Source: Arion vulgaris (lineage: Eukaryota > Mollusca > Gastropoda > Stylommatophora > Arionidae). Taken from it: DNA of 64,000 bases. The notes under the pieces are model-generated. The model saw only the letters and a list, made by a program, of their open reading frames with translations, did no database searches and was not told the DNA's origin. Each line of letters begins with the position of its first letter. The first letter of the stretch is position 1. Positions 1 to 12,218 of this stretch are shown here, in pieces. A program made the translations under genes and the position numbers. The stretch lies in the NCBI GenBank assembly GCA_020796225.1, contig CM036765.1:38654066-38718065 (forward strand). The letters are read 5' to 3'.

Positions 1-89
1 TCATCTCATTTTATGTTCATTATTTTTCACAGACATCTATTTACAAATACATTCAATTTACTTTCTATATCTTTAGTAATTATTATAAC

Positions 90-515
90 GCTCAATGGTA
101 TTGTTCAGATTGATACAACATTGAAATTGAAAATTCGCAATTTAGTTTTAAAACTATATAACTTGTAGTCCATATTTTATTTAAACTTTTAAAAGCTGAT
201 GTTGCTTTGACAATGCATAGCATTATTTCTTTTTTTTTCAGTATTTCCTGTGCAGTAAAAATTGCTACCCAAATAGGCAAACTACTCTGTTGATATTATC
301 ATTTTGCATTCCACCTTGAAATCTGCATTACTTGTCATAGGTGTTTTAATTATCTTTTTTTCATAGCTTATCTGCAGTCCAACTTTAAATGCTAAGTATG
401 ATAAGTTGTCTGTTTTACTTTGCATATCTTGATTATTTTTACTTAACATAGCAATTTCATCTGCAAAATCGAAATCTTCCAGTCGTCTTTTAATACCTGT
501 TATACTTTCAAACAT
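90..515 (-). pseudogene. non-LTR retrotransposon reverse transcriptase fragment
   Basis: The minus strand encodes about 77 residues with the C-motif context LEDFDFADEIAML, a decayed form of the F-A-D-D box of LINE reverse transcriptases (second Asp replaced by Glu). The typical downstream helix region (KNNQDMQSKTDNL, VGLQISYEKK) follows. Reading continues after a frame change into 280..92 (AFKSLNKIW), which resembles the post-RT region of RTE-type elements. No ends are visible. It is a dead fragment; assignment to the RTE-like group is inference. Confidence 0.65.
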
Positions 516-1670
516 TTGTTTTTCTAACCAAAGGTGTGTAGGTGTTAAAGATGTTGAGTTAGTTTAGTCTTTGAAAATCTGTATTTGAAATTTTTTAAAC
601 TCAAGTTGATTTGCAGTGTGCACAAAGATGTTTCTAAGAAAGGTTGTTCATGGTATTAGCATTATTAACTATATAAAGCAAATGTCTATAGCAACATCTG
701 TATCAGTACATAATAGTGTTGCATAGGATTCCTGTTAGGTACCAATTGTAGCGGTTGCACCATGCTCATATTGAAGTATAAAACAGAAAGAAGTATGACA
801 ATAAAGAAGATAGATGATGCAAGACAAGATTAGTTTTTGTGTGCAAAAAACAAAATGTAAACAAAGGTATCAACAAGAGCACAAAAGTGATGAACTAAAT
901 AAATACACAATTTTAAACATATCTAATGACCAGAGAACGAGAATAATAAAAAAAAGTAGGACTGTCAGATTTGAGGATTACCATTTTCCTCAGGACTCAT
1001 TTGAATAGTGTTAGTATCAGCAAAACCAAACTCCTGTCTATGCTCTGATGTGTTCTGTAACATGTGAATAAATCATTATTTATTATAAATAAAAAACCAT
1101 TTAAATAATTTATGCCACACTACAAGTTAGACTTGGAAAATGATAAAATATTACTTATACCATTTTTGCATGACCGAGTGGCACTTGAATCTCAGAAGAG
1201 CACTCATTAATACACTGAGTGGACTGGGTAATTGAATGCGTGATATCTTGAGGCTCTAAACATTGCTGATTGAATCTAGCACACTACTACAACTTTGCTA
1301 CACTGGCCAACCAAATTTTAATCAAACAGAATATATATATTTTTTAATGGCTTTCCAATGTTAATTTATTATGTAGCATGTTCATTACACAATTTTTCTC
1401 ACATGAAAGTTTTTCTAAAAGCCTATCTATCATATGCAAGTTGCTGCACTTCTGATGAACCCATCTGCAATTTTTCTATCATATCTTGCATCAATCTTCT
1501 CTTCCGTCATCTCTTTTTCTTACCTGGCATATACTCTTTCATGATTCTCCTCCCCTTCATGACATTTTATGACACAAATACTTTACTTTTCAAAAAACTA
1601 ATAGCACATTGCTGATAGAGGAAGAAGATGAAGATGAGTTTGACATGTGCGTAAAATGTCACTTGGTACT
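516..1670. other. AT-rich stretch without recognised genes
   Basis: I see only short unconvincing ORFs and AT-rich sequence. The 64-codon ORF at 814..1008 has no recognisable domain and no splice context. Confidence 0.5.
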
Positions 1671-1764
1671 ATGGCAAAGACAGTTCTTCGATGGACAGCA
1701 AATGAAATGAAAGAATGCGGACTGACATGGGATATCATGAGTAGAATGGTAGCAAACAGCAGGT
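1671..1764 (+). pseudogene. LINE C-terminal fragment (RTE-like)
   Basis: About 31 codons read KTVLRWTANEMKECGLTWD, followed by a basic stretch and a stop. This resembles the extreme C-terminal tail of RTE-type ORFs (the Trp-rich segment after the reverse transcriptase). It is short, so the call rests on pattern only. Confidence 0.35.
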
Positions 1765-3330
1765 AAATTATTTATTTTTCCCTCGCCTCTGAACTTCCTT
1801 AATAGTCCGCAATTGATATTGCTATAATTAAGAGCTAATTTAGTGAGTAATTAGTCTATTCAAGCGGCATGCAAGCATTAAAACAAACAAGCATGGGAGG
1901 AAATATTGAATGATTGTGCACACACTGGCAAAAATAGATGGCTGGCCTGCAGACTCCATTGTTTGCTCTGGTGCTGGCCGAAAACTTTTACTTTTGAAAG
2001 ATTCAAGCCATTTATAGTTGGTCTTGTAATCTGACTGTCCCTGAAAAACCATTTTAATGAAATTATCAAAATTGACTATGAAATTAAAGTATCGTCAATC
2101 AACTGGCCTCTTCATGTTTCTTCAAGTGTCAAAAATGTACTGTCCCTAATTCTATTCATCATATGGCTACGTTTATATTAGTACAAAATTGGTATAAGAC
2201 AGATTTGATCAACTACAATTTACTGAATTGCCAATCATGGTATTCTGTTGAGGAGAGAGAGAGAGAGAGAGAGACAATGGTGGATTTTATTTCTGCTTTC
2301 TCCTGGCAAGTTTTATGTCAGCAAGCTGTCTTAGCCTGGCATCACCAGTTTTCAGACCCATTTTTAGAGCAGAATTAACAAGCAATTGTAATGTGAATAA
2401 TCACAGAACAGTTGGATAAATGCCGATAAATGGATAATTGTCTTATTCCGATGAAGGGAGAGTTAAAATTGTATGTCACAGTGCTAGAGAACAGGTAATG
2501 AACATATGCAGTGAATGCAGCTCTTGGGACCAAGCATACACTTGCAAAAATGGACATCTCTGTTGTTGTTGAAAAAACGTGAAATTGTTGTACTATTGGG
2601 GGCTATTTCTGCACCATATGGATGCTGAAGACAAAGTGAAATCACATCACTCTTCCAAGAAAAATAAGAAAAACAGACAAATTAATACTACACATGACGC
2701 TATAGGGTTCCATAAACATTTATGGAACAGTTTGCAATCTGTTAAAACATGACCTGGAGCACACTACAACAGTAACCACTACTTACCAGTAATAAACAAA
2801 TTTAAAATACAACTGAAGAATCTAAAACAGGTTTCATGTGATATGATCAAACTAGGTTTAGCATTACTGGAATTAAAGAAATGAGGGTAAGATATAAGTT
2901 GGTAGTGTAGAATATATGCAATGCAAGCAACATACTAACATAGGGAAAGAAAAAAGTATTGACAGTGGGTAATGCTAAATGAATTCATAAGTAAAACACC
3001 ATGTGAAATTATTTCAGAAACAAAACACAATGCAAGGATGAAAAAGATGACAGATAAAATATTACAGTGAAAGCATGATAGAATAAAACAGAAAACAAGA
3101 GGATGAAGAAAATGACAGACTACATAAGGAAACAGATCATAAGTGCTGGTCAGTGAAAGAAAATTGGTTCCCTCTGAAATATACAATGAGCTAGAAAAAC
3201 AGCATAAAATGCACTCAAACACTGGATCCCAGAAATTAAAAGATAGACAAACATTAATGGGGAAAGAGAATACACAGGGGAACTTTATGCAAGCTGTATG
3301 TAACATGCTTGGCCAAATAAGACATGTTTT
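1765..3330. other. no recognised gene; GA microsatellite at 2251-2273
   Basis: A run of about eleven GA units lies at 2251-2273. The 164-codon minus ORF (2935..3429) is rich in Phe, Leu and Ser, looks like translated intergenic DNA and ends in a repeat. I see no coding signature. Confidence 0.5.
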
Positions 3331-3895
3331 ATTCTTCTTCTCATACCCTCCATACCGACCACCCGAAACATAAGGCATCAATAAATGTCCTCCAACCAGA
3401 TCTGTCTTAAACAAGTCAGCTGCGTTCATTCTAGGTCATTCCCACCTCTTTCTTTATCTATATTTCATCTCCATGTCTTTTAAGGTCTTTACCTACCTCT
3501 CTTGACTCTGAGATTCCATTTCAGAGCCATACATGGGTGCCTGGTCTTCTGCATTCTTAATGTATGTCCCGACCATTCCATCCCCTCTGTTTTGTCTCCT
3601 CTATATTGTTGATGCATGTGCATCAGGTGATTTAAATGTTAGGTATTCTTTGATCGCAATGGATTTTTCCCACCACGCTGTGAGTTCAGGCGTAGTCAGG
3701 GTGCATCTGACTGATTTTGCATGAATGTTTGCTTTTGTTATCACCAACGCCCCTCCCCATTCAGCAACATCTTACTCTGACTTCAGAGGTGCTTGCAATT
3801 TTGATCCCCAAGTAAAGGATCAGGGTTTCTTGTAGTCCAACCGTATACCAAAATGTTTTGCCGAGCTTGCTTCAAACCCCAGATTTTCGACTGCA
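3331..3895. repeat. dispersed repeat family X, copy 1
   Basis: The segment 3675-3895 (gtgagttcaggcgtagtcag ... ccccaagtaaaggatcaggg) recurs in diverged form at 10885-11030 and 47770-47995, sharing the atgaattcaggcgtagt and cattcaggtgaaccttc blocks. The preceding 3331-3670 may be the antisense of a LINE 3' region but is too decayed to be sure. I do not recognise the family. Confidence 0.5.
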
Positions 3896-5509
3896 CGTTG
3901 TTACTAGCACCAACTTGTAATGAACTCTGCGACCATATCCCAATGGATGATATCTTCCTTCAAACCAGACATGTCTAGAAGACACAAAATTGCACAGGTG
4001 AAGATATACTTATGTGTCTCTGCTGATAGAGGGCATCCACAACATGGCTGTCTGACAGTGAGCAAAGGCAGAAGACTAAAGAGGGGATGATCTTGGATGG
4101 CAGAAGAGGGAGATACTGTCTCTCAGGTCTGTTCATTTGATCACATCAGCCATAGCAGTGAATTAAATGACACTCCAGCGAAGATACATGAACATCAAGT
4201 GATGGTCAACTTGGACATGTATTGCTGGGAATGGCCCTAAACAGTTGCAGAGAAGAAATTTAATTGAAAGGTATGCCCACAAGGTGACTTTGTTTATAAA
4301 GATGGTTCAGTGATTCTTTCAGTATCATCTGAATGAATTTACAGGGTGCAGGTGAGCAAATGATCAATGCACTAGGAAAGCTGTGCTTTGAGCTCTACCA
4401 ATTCAAGAATAGACATTGAAGATTGTTGCCTTCTCTAGGGCAATATTGTGGTTAGCAGGCACAAAAAACAAGGTGCATACAATGATAACTACAAACTAGA
4501 GCATGATTAGGAGGATTGATGCAAGTAAACTTCCTAAAGTAAAGAGCATTCAGCAGTCTCGTCTCAAGAAACTATCTTGACTTCACAAGTCTTGACATAC
4601 ATGATTGAATGGAAACGCAGATATAAAACTAGTTAGAACGGCATCCATTGCAAGTGAGAAAAGTATAGTCAGGACTGGCATCATAAATGATATCTGCTCC
4701 ACTTATATGGAAAAATATTAGGCACAATCAGCCGCCTGTTTGAAATTGGGTTAAGCGGGGACAAGCCCAAGGGCCAAGGTGCTGTCTGTTGGGTAGAGAA
4801 TAAAGATGTGTCAACCAACATCACTTGGGTATAATGAGAAGGGAAACATTGAGATACTTGTTGCTTTGGAGTGTGAAGTAAGTATGAACTTTTCCAAAGT
4901 GCGAGCATGTCTTTAGGGAGAACTGCACCCTAGTTACCATACTAACTCAACTAACTGCATCAACAGTCAACAGGCATAGTGATAGTATAGCCTACATATC
5001 CGATGATTAGGATGATGCCTTCGTACCTATCTATAGTCGCGGATCTGCCCAGAGTATCAATAACTTCCTTCCATGTTGATTTCAATTAAATTACAATTTT
5101 GTAGCAACATTCGTTAGCTTCATAAAAAGCTAAAAGGAATGAACGAAAACTGCGATATGTTTGAACTTGAAAATTTAAACTAAGTTATAAGTGCCAAGTG
5201 GAAATTTACTAGGTCCACTCTCAAACTTCGTTGAATAGTTCACAAACAACTCTTATGATATCGAGGCAGTTAATTTTTTACAGAAGTATTTACAGTACTG
5301 ACCTTAAATAAAACTGGCATTACTTTCCCACATACAGCAGGACAACACCGCTAAGTTCACAGAGAAGTAATGGCCCTGACCAAACAAACGTATTTAGCGA
5401 CCGGATTTATCACTAGCGAGCGTCTACCACAACGCGCATGCGTATTGAAGTTTAATTCTTTCTTCCGAGAAAGAGGTTTGCAAGCATGATCGTTCTTGAA
5501 TTGCATCGA
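3896..5509. other. no recognised feature
   Basis: I see no ORF with domain signature, no tandem repeat and no inverted termini here. The sequence is mixed-composition intergenic DNA. Confidence 0.5.
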
Positions 5510-5735
5510 AAAACAAAATGAAATGGTTTGGCCATCTAGTAAGAATGTTGCCAAACCACACTGTCTATAAAGCATCCTACATCAAGGCGAACGGCAATCC
5601 GAAGACCAAGGAAAAGATGGCTAGATGGGGTGTCTATATCATGCCAAATGATACAGAAATCCATAACTCGAGTCATCCAAGAAGCGCAAGACTGCTACAC
5701 TGTGCTACAACCTGGTAGCAATAGGATAGCAAAAG
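5510..5735 (+). pseudogene. RTE-type LINE C-terminal fragment
   Basis: The translation starts MKWFGHLVRMLPNHTVYKAS, the conserved K/RWFGHLxRM motif found after the reverse transcriptase in RTE/CR1-like ORFs, then decays. A second copy of the same motif lies on the opposite strand near 6130, so two independent insertions of one family sit head to head. Confidence 0.7.
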
Positions 5736-5877
5736 AAAACATGTCCCATCTTCTTCTTACTCTAATCCTGTTGTGTCTCATAGAGTCAGGGAAAGAAAAG
5801 ATTTATATAATGGTCTCTTGTGTGGGGTCTTTCACTGGCTCAATTATTTCGGTGGTTAACCTTGTGCGGGGAACTTT

Positions 5878-6145
5878 TCTGAAAGTCCTATCTTCTTCTT
5901 CTTTTGTCAGTACACTGTTACCGGGTTAACCCGGTGTCGTGTTTTATGTATTTGTCTTGCGCTTCTCTGGTGTCTTGTGTGATGGTTTTATTAGTCCCCT
6001 GGCAGAATTCAACTACGTTATCTATCCACCTTTTCCTCGGTCTTCCTCTCGCTTTCCTTCCTGATATTCTGTTTGAAAAGCTTCATAGGCAGTGTGGTCT
6101 GTTCACATTCTTACTAAGTGGCCAAACCACTTCATTCTCTGTTTT
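5878..6145 (-). pseudogene. RTE-type LINE 3' end with GAA-rich tail
   Basis: Read on the minus strand it begins with the KWFGHLVRM box near 6130 and runs to a 3' terminus with gaagaagaag (plus-strand cttcttcttctt near 5890). The same terminal block (cactgggcaacaac, cagtagcagtgt, then GAA repeats) recurs at 30200-30395 and 49490-49600, which defines the 3' end of one LINE family. Confidence 0.65.
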
Positions 6146-6524
6146 GCTATATAATTCTATATAATATTAATCTATATAATAGATTAATTAAGTATTCTCT
6201 AGCTACACAGTTTGACAATATTGTCCCCAATTGTTACCTATCTACAAAATTAAACGATCTTCCCTTATATAAGTTTTCATGTTTTCTTAGTAATGTGTTC
6301 TTTAACCGACATCACGGCAGACTTATAGGTGATCAGTCTTTCACAGCAGATGTCGAGAAGTGTGACACTACAGTTTCGTGAAGCACACTGGTCATTCTTC
6401 CTATCCTGCACCTTAGGTGTCATGCCATTATCTAATACTTATACATCTTTACAATCCTAGCAATATGTTCTTTTTCTGCAAGTCTCATCAATCTCTAATT
6501 AGAGAGAACAATCTTCTATCTATA
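6146..6524. other. no recognised feature
   Basis: AT-rich spacer between the LINE fragment and the hAT MITE. A 6304-6381 ORF tail has no recognisable content. Confidence 0.45.
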
Positions 6525-6532
6525 ACAGTACT

Positions 6533-6683
6533 CAGCGGCGGCTCGTGATCATTTTCTTGGTGGGGCCAGACTTTAATTTTCGGAAAAAATCATGGTTTTT
6601 AGTATTTATTATTCCGGGAAGTTATTACCCCTTTCGATTATTGGAGGGGAGGGGCACTCGCCCTTAATGACGAGCCGCCCCTG
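6533..6683. mobile_element. 151-bp hAT-type MITE
   Basis: The ends are inverted: the left starts CAGCGGCGGCTCGTGATC and the right, read in reverse complement, starts CAGGGGCGGCTCGTCATTAA. They are flanked by 8-bp direct repeats acagtact (6525-6532) and acattact (6684-6691), one mismatch. An 8-bp duplication plus CAG-starting ends is the hAT signature. The same termini bound the 1.74-kb hAT element at 17457-19193, so this is a short derivative of that family. Confidence 0.85.
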
Positions 6684-6734
6684 ACATTACTATTATATTG
6701 GACCAAGAATACGGACAACAAATTATTTATCTCT

Positions 6735-7367
6735 CTCTCGGTCGTTCTTTTTCAGCCATTTTGATCATTCTTATTGTGATATATAAACATCCTTTGCCAA
6801 GAACGTTTGTTTTTACGTCACATCTTTAGTACCATTTGGAGCTCTGGTGCTTGTCCTTCGGTGTAGTGTCCGATTTCAACCAGCGTTTACTGGGTTCGCT
6901 CTCCGTTAGAGTTTGACTATCTCCGGCCGACTTGCTTCGGTGCCTGCCCACCGTGTCTATTGGTTATCACCGTGCACACAATCACCATGCCTCTAGCCTG
7001 TCCAGACACACGAAGCTCAACTCGGGCCCCACCTCAGGGCTCCGAGTTTCGCCCTATGTGGGCCCACGTGCAACTCATCTCGGGCTAAAGTTTTGCTCCA
7101 TGTGAACCCACGTCTCTTCCCTTGATGCACCCCTCATCCCTTTATGTTTATCCATTCAGCTTTTCCCTTCGACCGGTACAGATGTGCAGTAATAATCACT
7201 CTCGGATTCCGCTCGTCTGTATTGCGAGCGGATCTCATCCAACGTTACTACGTCTGCATTACTACTTAAAACCAGAGTAGCTCTCCCTCGATCCCTACCC
7301 TCTTAGCCAGACAAGATCGAGTGTATGTTACCAGGGTCACCACGTGAAGGTGAGGTAGGATCTAGAT
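6735..7367 (+). repeat. composite repeat family C, copy 1 (left part)
   Basis: It starts with a CT-rich run and a TATA-like gtgatatataaac, then carries a block (tttggagctctggtgctt ... accagcgtttactgggttcg) and tcgccctatgtgggcccacg motifs. It ends with the agagtagctctccctcgatc ... gtcaccacgtg block. The same order occurs at 25655-27175 (plus) and 23660-24975 (minus). The family is about 1.3-1.5 kb; I do not recognise its class. The repeat resumes at 8066 after a hAT insertion. Confidence 0.7.
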
Positions 7368-8057
7368 CATAGAATTCCAAACTTTTTCGGCCCACCGCTC
7401 ACTTTGCACAACATAAACTTTGTAACGCCCCCTCCACATTATAACAGTTTGTCAACGCCCCCTCCCACTTATATACATGCTATATTTTCTCTTTGACATA
7501 GAAAATTATTGGTATAAATTTCTGTAATGAAAATGAAATGAAAATCGTGGCATGGGCTGTTGACGAGTCGTTGATTTTCTAGGCACCACTTATACGTTCA
7601 GTAGTTTGTCATTGCTTTCTGAACGGGTGGCGCCATCGTCCTTTTGTTAAAATCAACGGAAACAATTTGCAAGCAAACTGTCCGCAGCGTGATTCGAATT
7701 CAGAACGTCGGGGTTAATAGACCGAGTCACTAACCCATAGGCCACAGACGCCACATTTCTGTAATCCATGGTCAATTTTCAAATGATTATATGCATGAAA
7801 TAGAAAATTGATGAAAAAAGGATCGTGTAAGACGGACATAAGATGAATTAAAATGTAGAATTCATATTTTAAATGATTATTCCATCGCAAAATCACGATA
7901 ATAATTTATTTTAAAATATGTATTATTAATTTCTTCTTTAAGTAGCCACCGACCCCTAATCGCCTGAACACCCCCCAAATTCTTTTGACCCCACTATCGC
8001 CCCCTAGAACGCTTCAGTGCTCACAGGGGGCGGTACCGCCCACTGTGGGAAACGCTG
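7368..8057. mobile_element. 690-bp non-autonomous hAT element
   Basis: It is flanked by perfect 8-bp direct repeats atctagat (7360-7367 and 8058-8065). Ends start CATAGAATTCCAAAC on the left and CAGCGTTTCCCACAGTGGG on the right (reverse complement), similar inverted termini of hAT type. Joining the flanks restores the family C consensus (compare 27100-27150), which confirms the insertion. It contains no transposase and carries a SINE at 7529-7754. Confidence 0.85.
7529..7754 (-). mobile_element. tRNA-derived SINE, family 1
   Basis: On the minus strand the head has an A-box-like tctgtggcctatgggttagt and a B-box-like gaattcgaatcac. A body with cattgctttctgaacg (plus strand) and an attttc-rich tail follow. 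Perfect 11-bp target duplications atttctgtaat lie at 7518-7528 and 7755-7765. Related copies are at 10396-10640 and 52223-52465. Confidence 0.85.
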
Positions 8058-8065
8058 ATCTAGAT

Positions 8066-8125
8066 TAATGCCAGCTCACTAATCCTGGCGAGGCGTTGTC
8101 CCTATGCGCCTTTGACCTCACAAAT
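8066..8125 (+). repeat. composite repeat family C, copy 1 (right part)
   Basis: The block taatgccagctcactaatcc ... cgcctttgacc is the 3' end of family C, directly continuous with the sequence left of the hAT insertion. Confidence 0.7.
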
Positions 8126-8144
8126 TATTTAAGACCTTAAAGTT

Positions 8145-9195
8145 GAACCGTGCATTGTTAGAAGACCATTAGGTAGAACAGCACAGCTATAGAAGACTGT
8201 GAAGTAGAACAGTACAACTATAGAAGACCGTGAAGTATAACAGTACAAATATAGAAGATCGTGAAGTATAACAGTACAACTATAGAAGACCATGAAATAG
8301 AACAGTACAACTATAGAAGACCGTGAAGTATAACAGTACAACTATAGAAGACCATGAAATAGAACAATACAACTATAGAAGACCGTGAAGTATAACAGTA
8401 CAACTATAGAAGACTGTGAAGTAGAACAGTACAACTATAGAAGACTGTGAAGTAGAACAGTACAACTATAGAAGACTGTGAGGTAGAACAGTACAACTAT
8501 AGAAGACTGTGAAGTAGAACAGTACAACTATAGAAGACTGTGAGGTAGAACAGTACAACTATAGAAGACTGTGAAGTAGAACAGTACAACTATAGAAGAC
8601 TGTGAAGTAGAACAGTACAACTATAGAAGACCGTGAAGTATAACAGTACAACTATAGAAGACCATGAAGTATAACAGTACAACTATAGAAGACCGTGAAG
8701 TATAACAGTACAACTATAGAAGACCGTGAAGTATAACAGTACAACTATGAAGACCTGAATAGAACAGTACAACTATAGAAGACCGTGAAGTATAACAGTA
8801 CAACTATAGAAGACCATGAAATAGAACAGTACAACTATAGAGAGACTGATTGAAGTAGAACAGTAAGTAATAGCCGTCCATCGCAAGCGATGATGACAAC
8901 AATCTCAGACGTGTACTGTTGCACCTCTCTGGTGTGTGCGGAGGTGACTGTAGAGTCAATCCTAGAACAGAATCCCCGACCACAGGTGGGGCATACATGA
9001 TCAAGGTTAGACATGTGCGTGTTGTGTGCTCTGTCTTTTCGCGCTGCTCGTTTTCTCTGTGACTCAACATGAAGTAGAACAGTACAACTATAGAAGACTG
9101 TGAAGTAGAACAGTACAAATATAGAAGACTGTTAAGTAGAACAGTACAACTATAGAAGACTGTTAAGTAGAACAGTACAACTATAGAAGACTGTG
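8145..9195. repeat. 31-bp minisatellite
   Basis: The unit, approximately agaacagtacaactatagaa followed by gactgtgaagt, is repeated more than 20 times at 8145-8862 and again at 9066-9195. Variants (ccgtgaagtata versus ctgtgaagtaga) are interleaved. ORFs across it are repeat artefacts. A foreign segment interrupts it at 8863-9065. Confidence 0.9.
8863..9065 (-). pseudogene. LINE 3' fragment with zinc-finger-like CPTCGRGF, inside the minisatellite
   Basis: The minus strand encodes a peptide around CPTCGRGFCSRI with a following His context. This is the C-terminal Cys-rich motif found in some animal LINE ORFs. It is embedded between two blocks of the 31-bp minisatellite, so it either inserted into the array or was caught in its expansion. 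Confidence 0.45.
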
Positions 9196-10030
9196 CCATA
9201 GTACACGTAGTTGTAAATGTGTGTTACCGAGGGCATCAGAAGAGGTAAAGCAAGTTAATGTGTTACTCTGTCCGCTTTACGAGCGTCTTTACACGTGCAC
9301 ACTGAAAGTAAGAGATTGCATGCTAATTGTTTTTTGTCTAGTAAATTTTCTGCAAAGTTGAGCCTGCAATATCTCGGTGCCACATCCAAAGTATGTAATA
9401 TTTATGTGAAGCTTTCACATATAGTAGTAATTCTGTGCTGCATTCAGATAACATGTTTACCCATCGTAACGTTCAAATATTGCCCCATTCTCTCTCTCTC
9501 TCGCTCTCTCTTTCTCTCTCTAGACTGTGACGTCATTCTTCTGTTCTTGGCCATCCTGCGTATTGTGTTTCAGCTGTGATTAATTTAGTACAGTTATTGA
9601 TCTACTGTTCTCTTCCAGGTCGTTTTGGGCCTTCCACGTTTTCGTTCACCCTCTGGTGTCCAGTTCAGTGCAATTTTCATGACGCAGTTAGTTTCCCTGC
9701 TTATTAAATGTCAGACCCATCTTCAGCATCTCTTCTGGAGTTTAGGAGTTTATATTTTCTTGCGACACTGTGTAAGGAGTTCTTGATTAGAGATAGTTTT
9801 TAGACCAGAACACGGGCACGATCTTTCGCAGACAAGTTTTATGGAAGGTGGAAAGTTTGGACATGTCTTATTTCTGTCATTCTCCAGAATTCTGATCCGC
9901 TTAGTAAAGCTATTATCACACATGTGCGGTATTTATTAATCTTTGTTCTGGTGCTATATTGGGCTCCACTGTTTGTAACATACCAATGACGTACTCACTC
10001 TTCGTAATATTCAACCATTGTAACTCTTTA
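9196..10030. other. no recognised gene; CT microsatellite near 9488-9522
   Basis: The 94-codon ORF at 9295..9579 crosses a CT-rich simple repeat and has no domain features. I see nothing else. Confidence 0.5.
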
Positions 10031-10032
10031 TA

Positions 10033-10290
10033 CAGGGTGTTCAAGATAATTGCAGCCCAATTGACAATTCGAAAGTTGCCAGGTACAAATTGAGCTGTGT
10101 TTATTTACTATTTAAACCGGTTCTGACTAGCTCGTCCTACGTCACATTTGTTCATCGCCCCTTCCCGCACTACAATTATATACCGTCACATAACTTTGAC
10201 CTATACTACGTCATAACTGAACCTTCTCATTTCCATACATATATGCCAGATTAGCTCCATTCACGGGCTGCAATTATCTTGAACACCCTG
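10033..10290. mobile_element. 258-bp mariner-type MITE, copy 1
   Basis: The two ends are perfect inverted repeats of about 25 bp starting CAGGGTGTTCAAGATAATTG, flanked by TA on both sides (10031-10032 and 10291-10292). TA duplication with CAGGGTG-type ends fits Tc1/mariner. No ORF. A second copy of the same length lies at 14385-14642. Confidence 0.9.
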
Positions 10291-10395
10291 TATCATCTAA
10301 GTAACTTATTGCACTTTTGTTAGTTTTGTAACATCAAGCAGTGTAATTACTCTTTGTAACATCCACACAGCGTAGTTATTCTATACAACACTTAA

Positions 10396-10640
10396 ACGGT
10401 GGGCGTATGTGGCTTATCGGTAGTGAGATCGAACACAACCCAAGAGTACCTTGTTCAAATTACGCGGCGGGCAGTTTAGAAGCAAATTTGTCCCCGTGGA
10501 TTCTTACGAACGGTAAAAATAAACCTCCCCGTTCAGAAATGCAAAATACTGAACGTACAAGTGGTGCCTAGAAAATCAACGACTCGTTTACTGTGGTTGA
10601 TGGCGACGTTCTAGGAAGGATATGCCATGATTTTCATTTT
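10396..10640 (+). mobile_element. tRNA-derived SINE, family 1
   Basis: The head gggcgtatgtggcttatcgg and the B-box-like ccttgttcaaattac precede the shared body (ttcagaaatgcaaaatactg, aaaatcaacgactcg) and a tail gattttcattttc. This matches the copies at 7529-7754 and 52223-52465. Flanking duplications are imperfect. Confidence 0.75.
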
Positions 10641-10884
10641 CAGCACTTAACCCTTTATCGTTCGGGTACTAAGAAAATCTCATTTATAAATGAGATGGCT
10701 ACATGACTCCGGAACTAGCCATATTTGTGTATTATTTATGCATTTAACTGCATAAAATATATGTTTCATAATGTAAAACATATGATATTATCATAATAAA
10801 GTTTTAAAAAATATATTATTTATATTTAAGATGTCTAATCTCGTTGATTAATGCATGCCTTTTTGTTCTTCTTCTTCTGTGTTC

Positions 10885-11030
10885 GCCCGTTATGAATTCA
10901 TGCGTAGTCAGGAAGCCTGGTATGGCGCATCTGACTGATTTTTACGTGAAAGCCTACTTACTGTTTCTACGGTGCACCTAGCCATTCAGGTGAACCTTCT
11001 TTAGCTGCAGTGGTAAGAGCATGCTTTTAT
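10885..11030. repeat. dispersed repeat family X, copy 2
   Basis: It contains tgaattcatgcgtagtcagg, gcgcatctgactgattttta and cattcaggtgaaccttct, shared in order with 3675-3895 and 47770-47995. Confidence 0.55.
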
Positions 11031-12218
11031 TACACCGACATTTCCGATCGTGCCGCCATTTTGGATAATCTCTGCAGATATGTTTTCACTTGCACTTGCA
11101 AAAACCACACATTTGCTTATAAAATGACATCTAATGACTCAGATCACTGTCCTGATCAAGACTATAAGTGTTTGTTCTTTATGTGCTGCTTACTAGACCA
11201 GTTCTGTATCATTTTCTCTATTTATTTATTATTTGTTAATTGGTGTCTTCAAAATATGGAAATATTTAGAAGTTGCAAATTTCCATCATTACTGCCTTAT
11301 GTATTATCCAAACAACTTCATGTTTGGAAATATTGTGTAAATATGAAGGTACTAAGAGACTGTATTAATAGTTTTCATGAAATATTTCATAATTTTTTCT
11401 TTCCTTCTTTGTGACTAAAATTATTTGACTTTTGTAGAAAAATATATTTTTAGCAACACCAAAATTAGGTCACTGATATAACATAGTACATGACATTGAT
11501 ATTAAAATGACATATCTTGACAGTACATTCAATTAGCTTTCCAACCATATATAACATGCCTGTTTTGAAGTAATGGAGTATTTGTGGCTTCTAGTAATAG
11601 AGCAGGCCTTCAAAAATAACCAAAAAACCTTAAAAACCCATGTAAGTTTAGGGGGTTAAACGGGGATGGATTAGTACAATGCGTAGAGCATTAGTATTTG
11701 TAATCCTACACAAAGAGTAGCGAGCTAATTTTCTGCACTCGACTTTCTACAAGTAAGAAAGAAACTGACCCTCTTGGCTTCTGCATATTGAATTTTGAAC
11801 TGTGAAGTGGCAGACACTTTATAACCCTACAGTCTACAAAAGTTAAAGACATTTTCATTTTCTTCAACACTCAAACAAGGTATCAATTCTTATAACCACT
11901 TTATTGCCCAAAAACAGTTAACACAAATTATACATTTAAAACTTTTCGAGTGTTGTCATATAATCATTTTCAAAACACCTGGAATGTCATATTAGTGTAT
12001 TACAACGTACAATTGTACATATCTCATGTCTTGGTAGTTGAGGAATAAAAAAACCGACTGTAATAATAATGGTCCACACGAAAAGCGCAAGATTAAATAA
12101 TATCCTTTAAATATAGTACATCCTGAGGTCGCAACAGTTAATGTGTCACTCACATGAAGATATTGTTGGTCTCTGCAGTATTCAGGTAACACGAAAATCT
12201 ATAATTTTTACTGGCTTT
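11031..12218. other. no recognised feature
   Basis: The 134-codon ORF (11010..11414) begins inside repeat X, is Cys/Phe-rich and shows no domain. AT-rich spacer otherwise. Confidence 0.45.

Noticed and set aside
8145..9195. Regularly spaced repeats resembling a CRISPR array (also at 58545-59370)
   Set aside because: Units are contiguous without unique spacers, there are no cas genes, and the genome is eukaryotic: these are minisatellites.
8129..9199. Minus-strand ORFs of 70 and 131 codons rich in repeated Tyr/Val/Leu/Phe
   Set aside because: They arise from the 31-bp minisatellite and change frame with unit variants.
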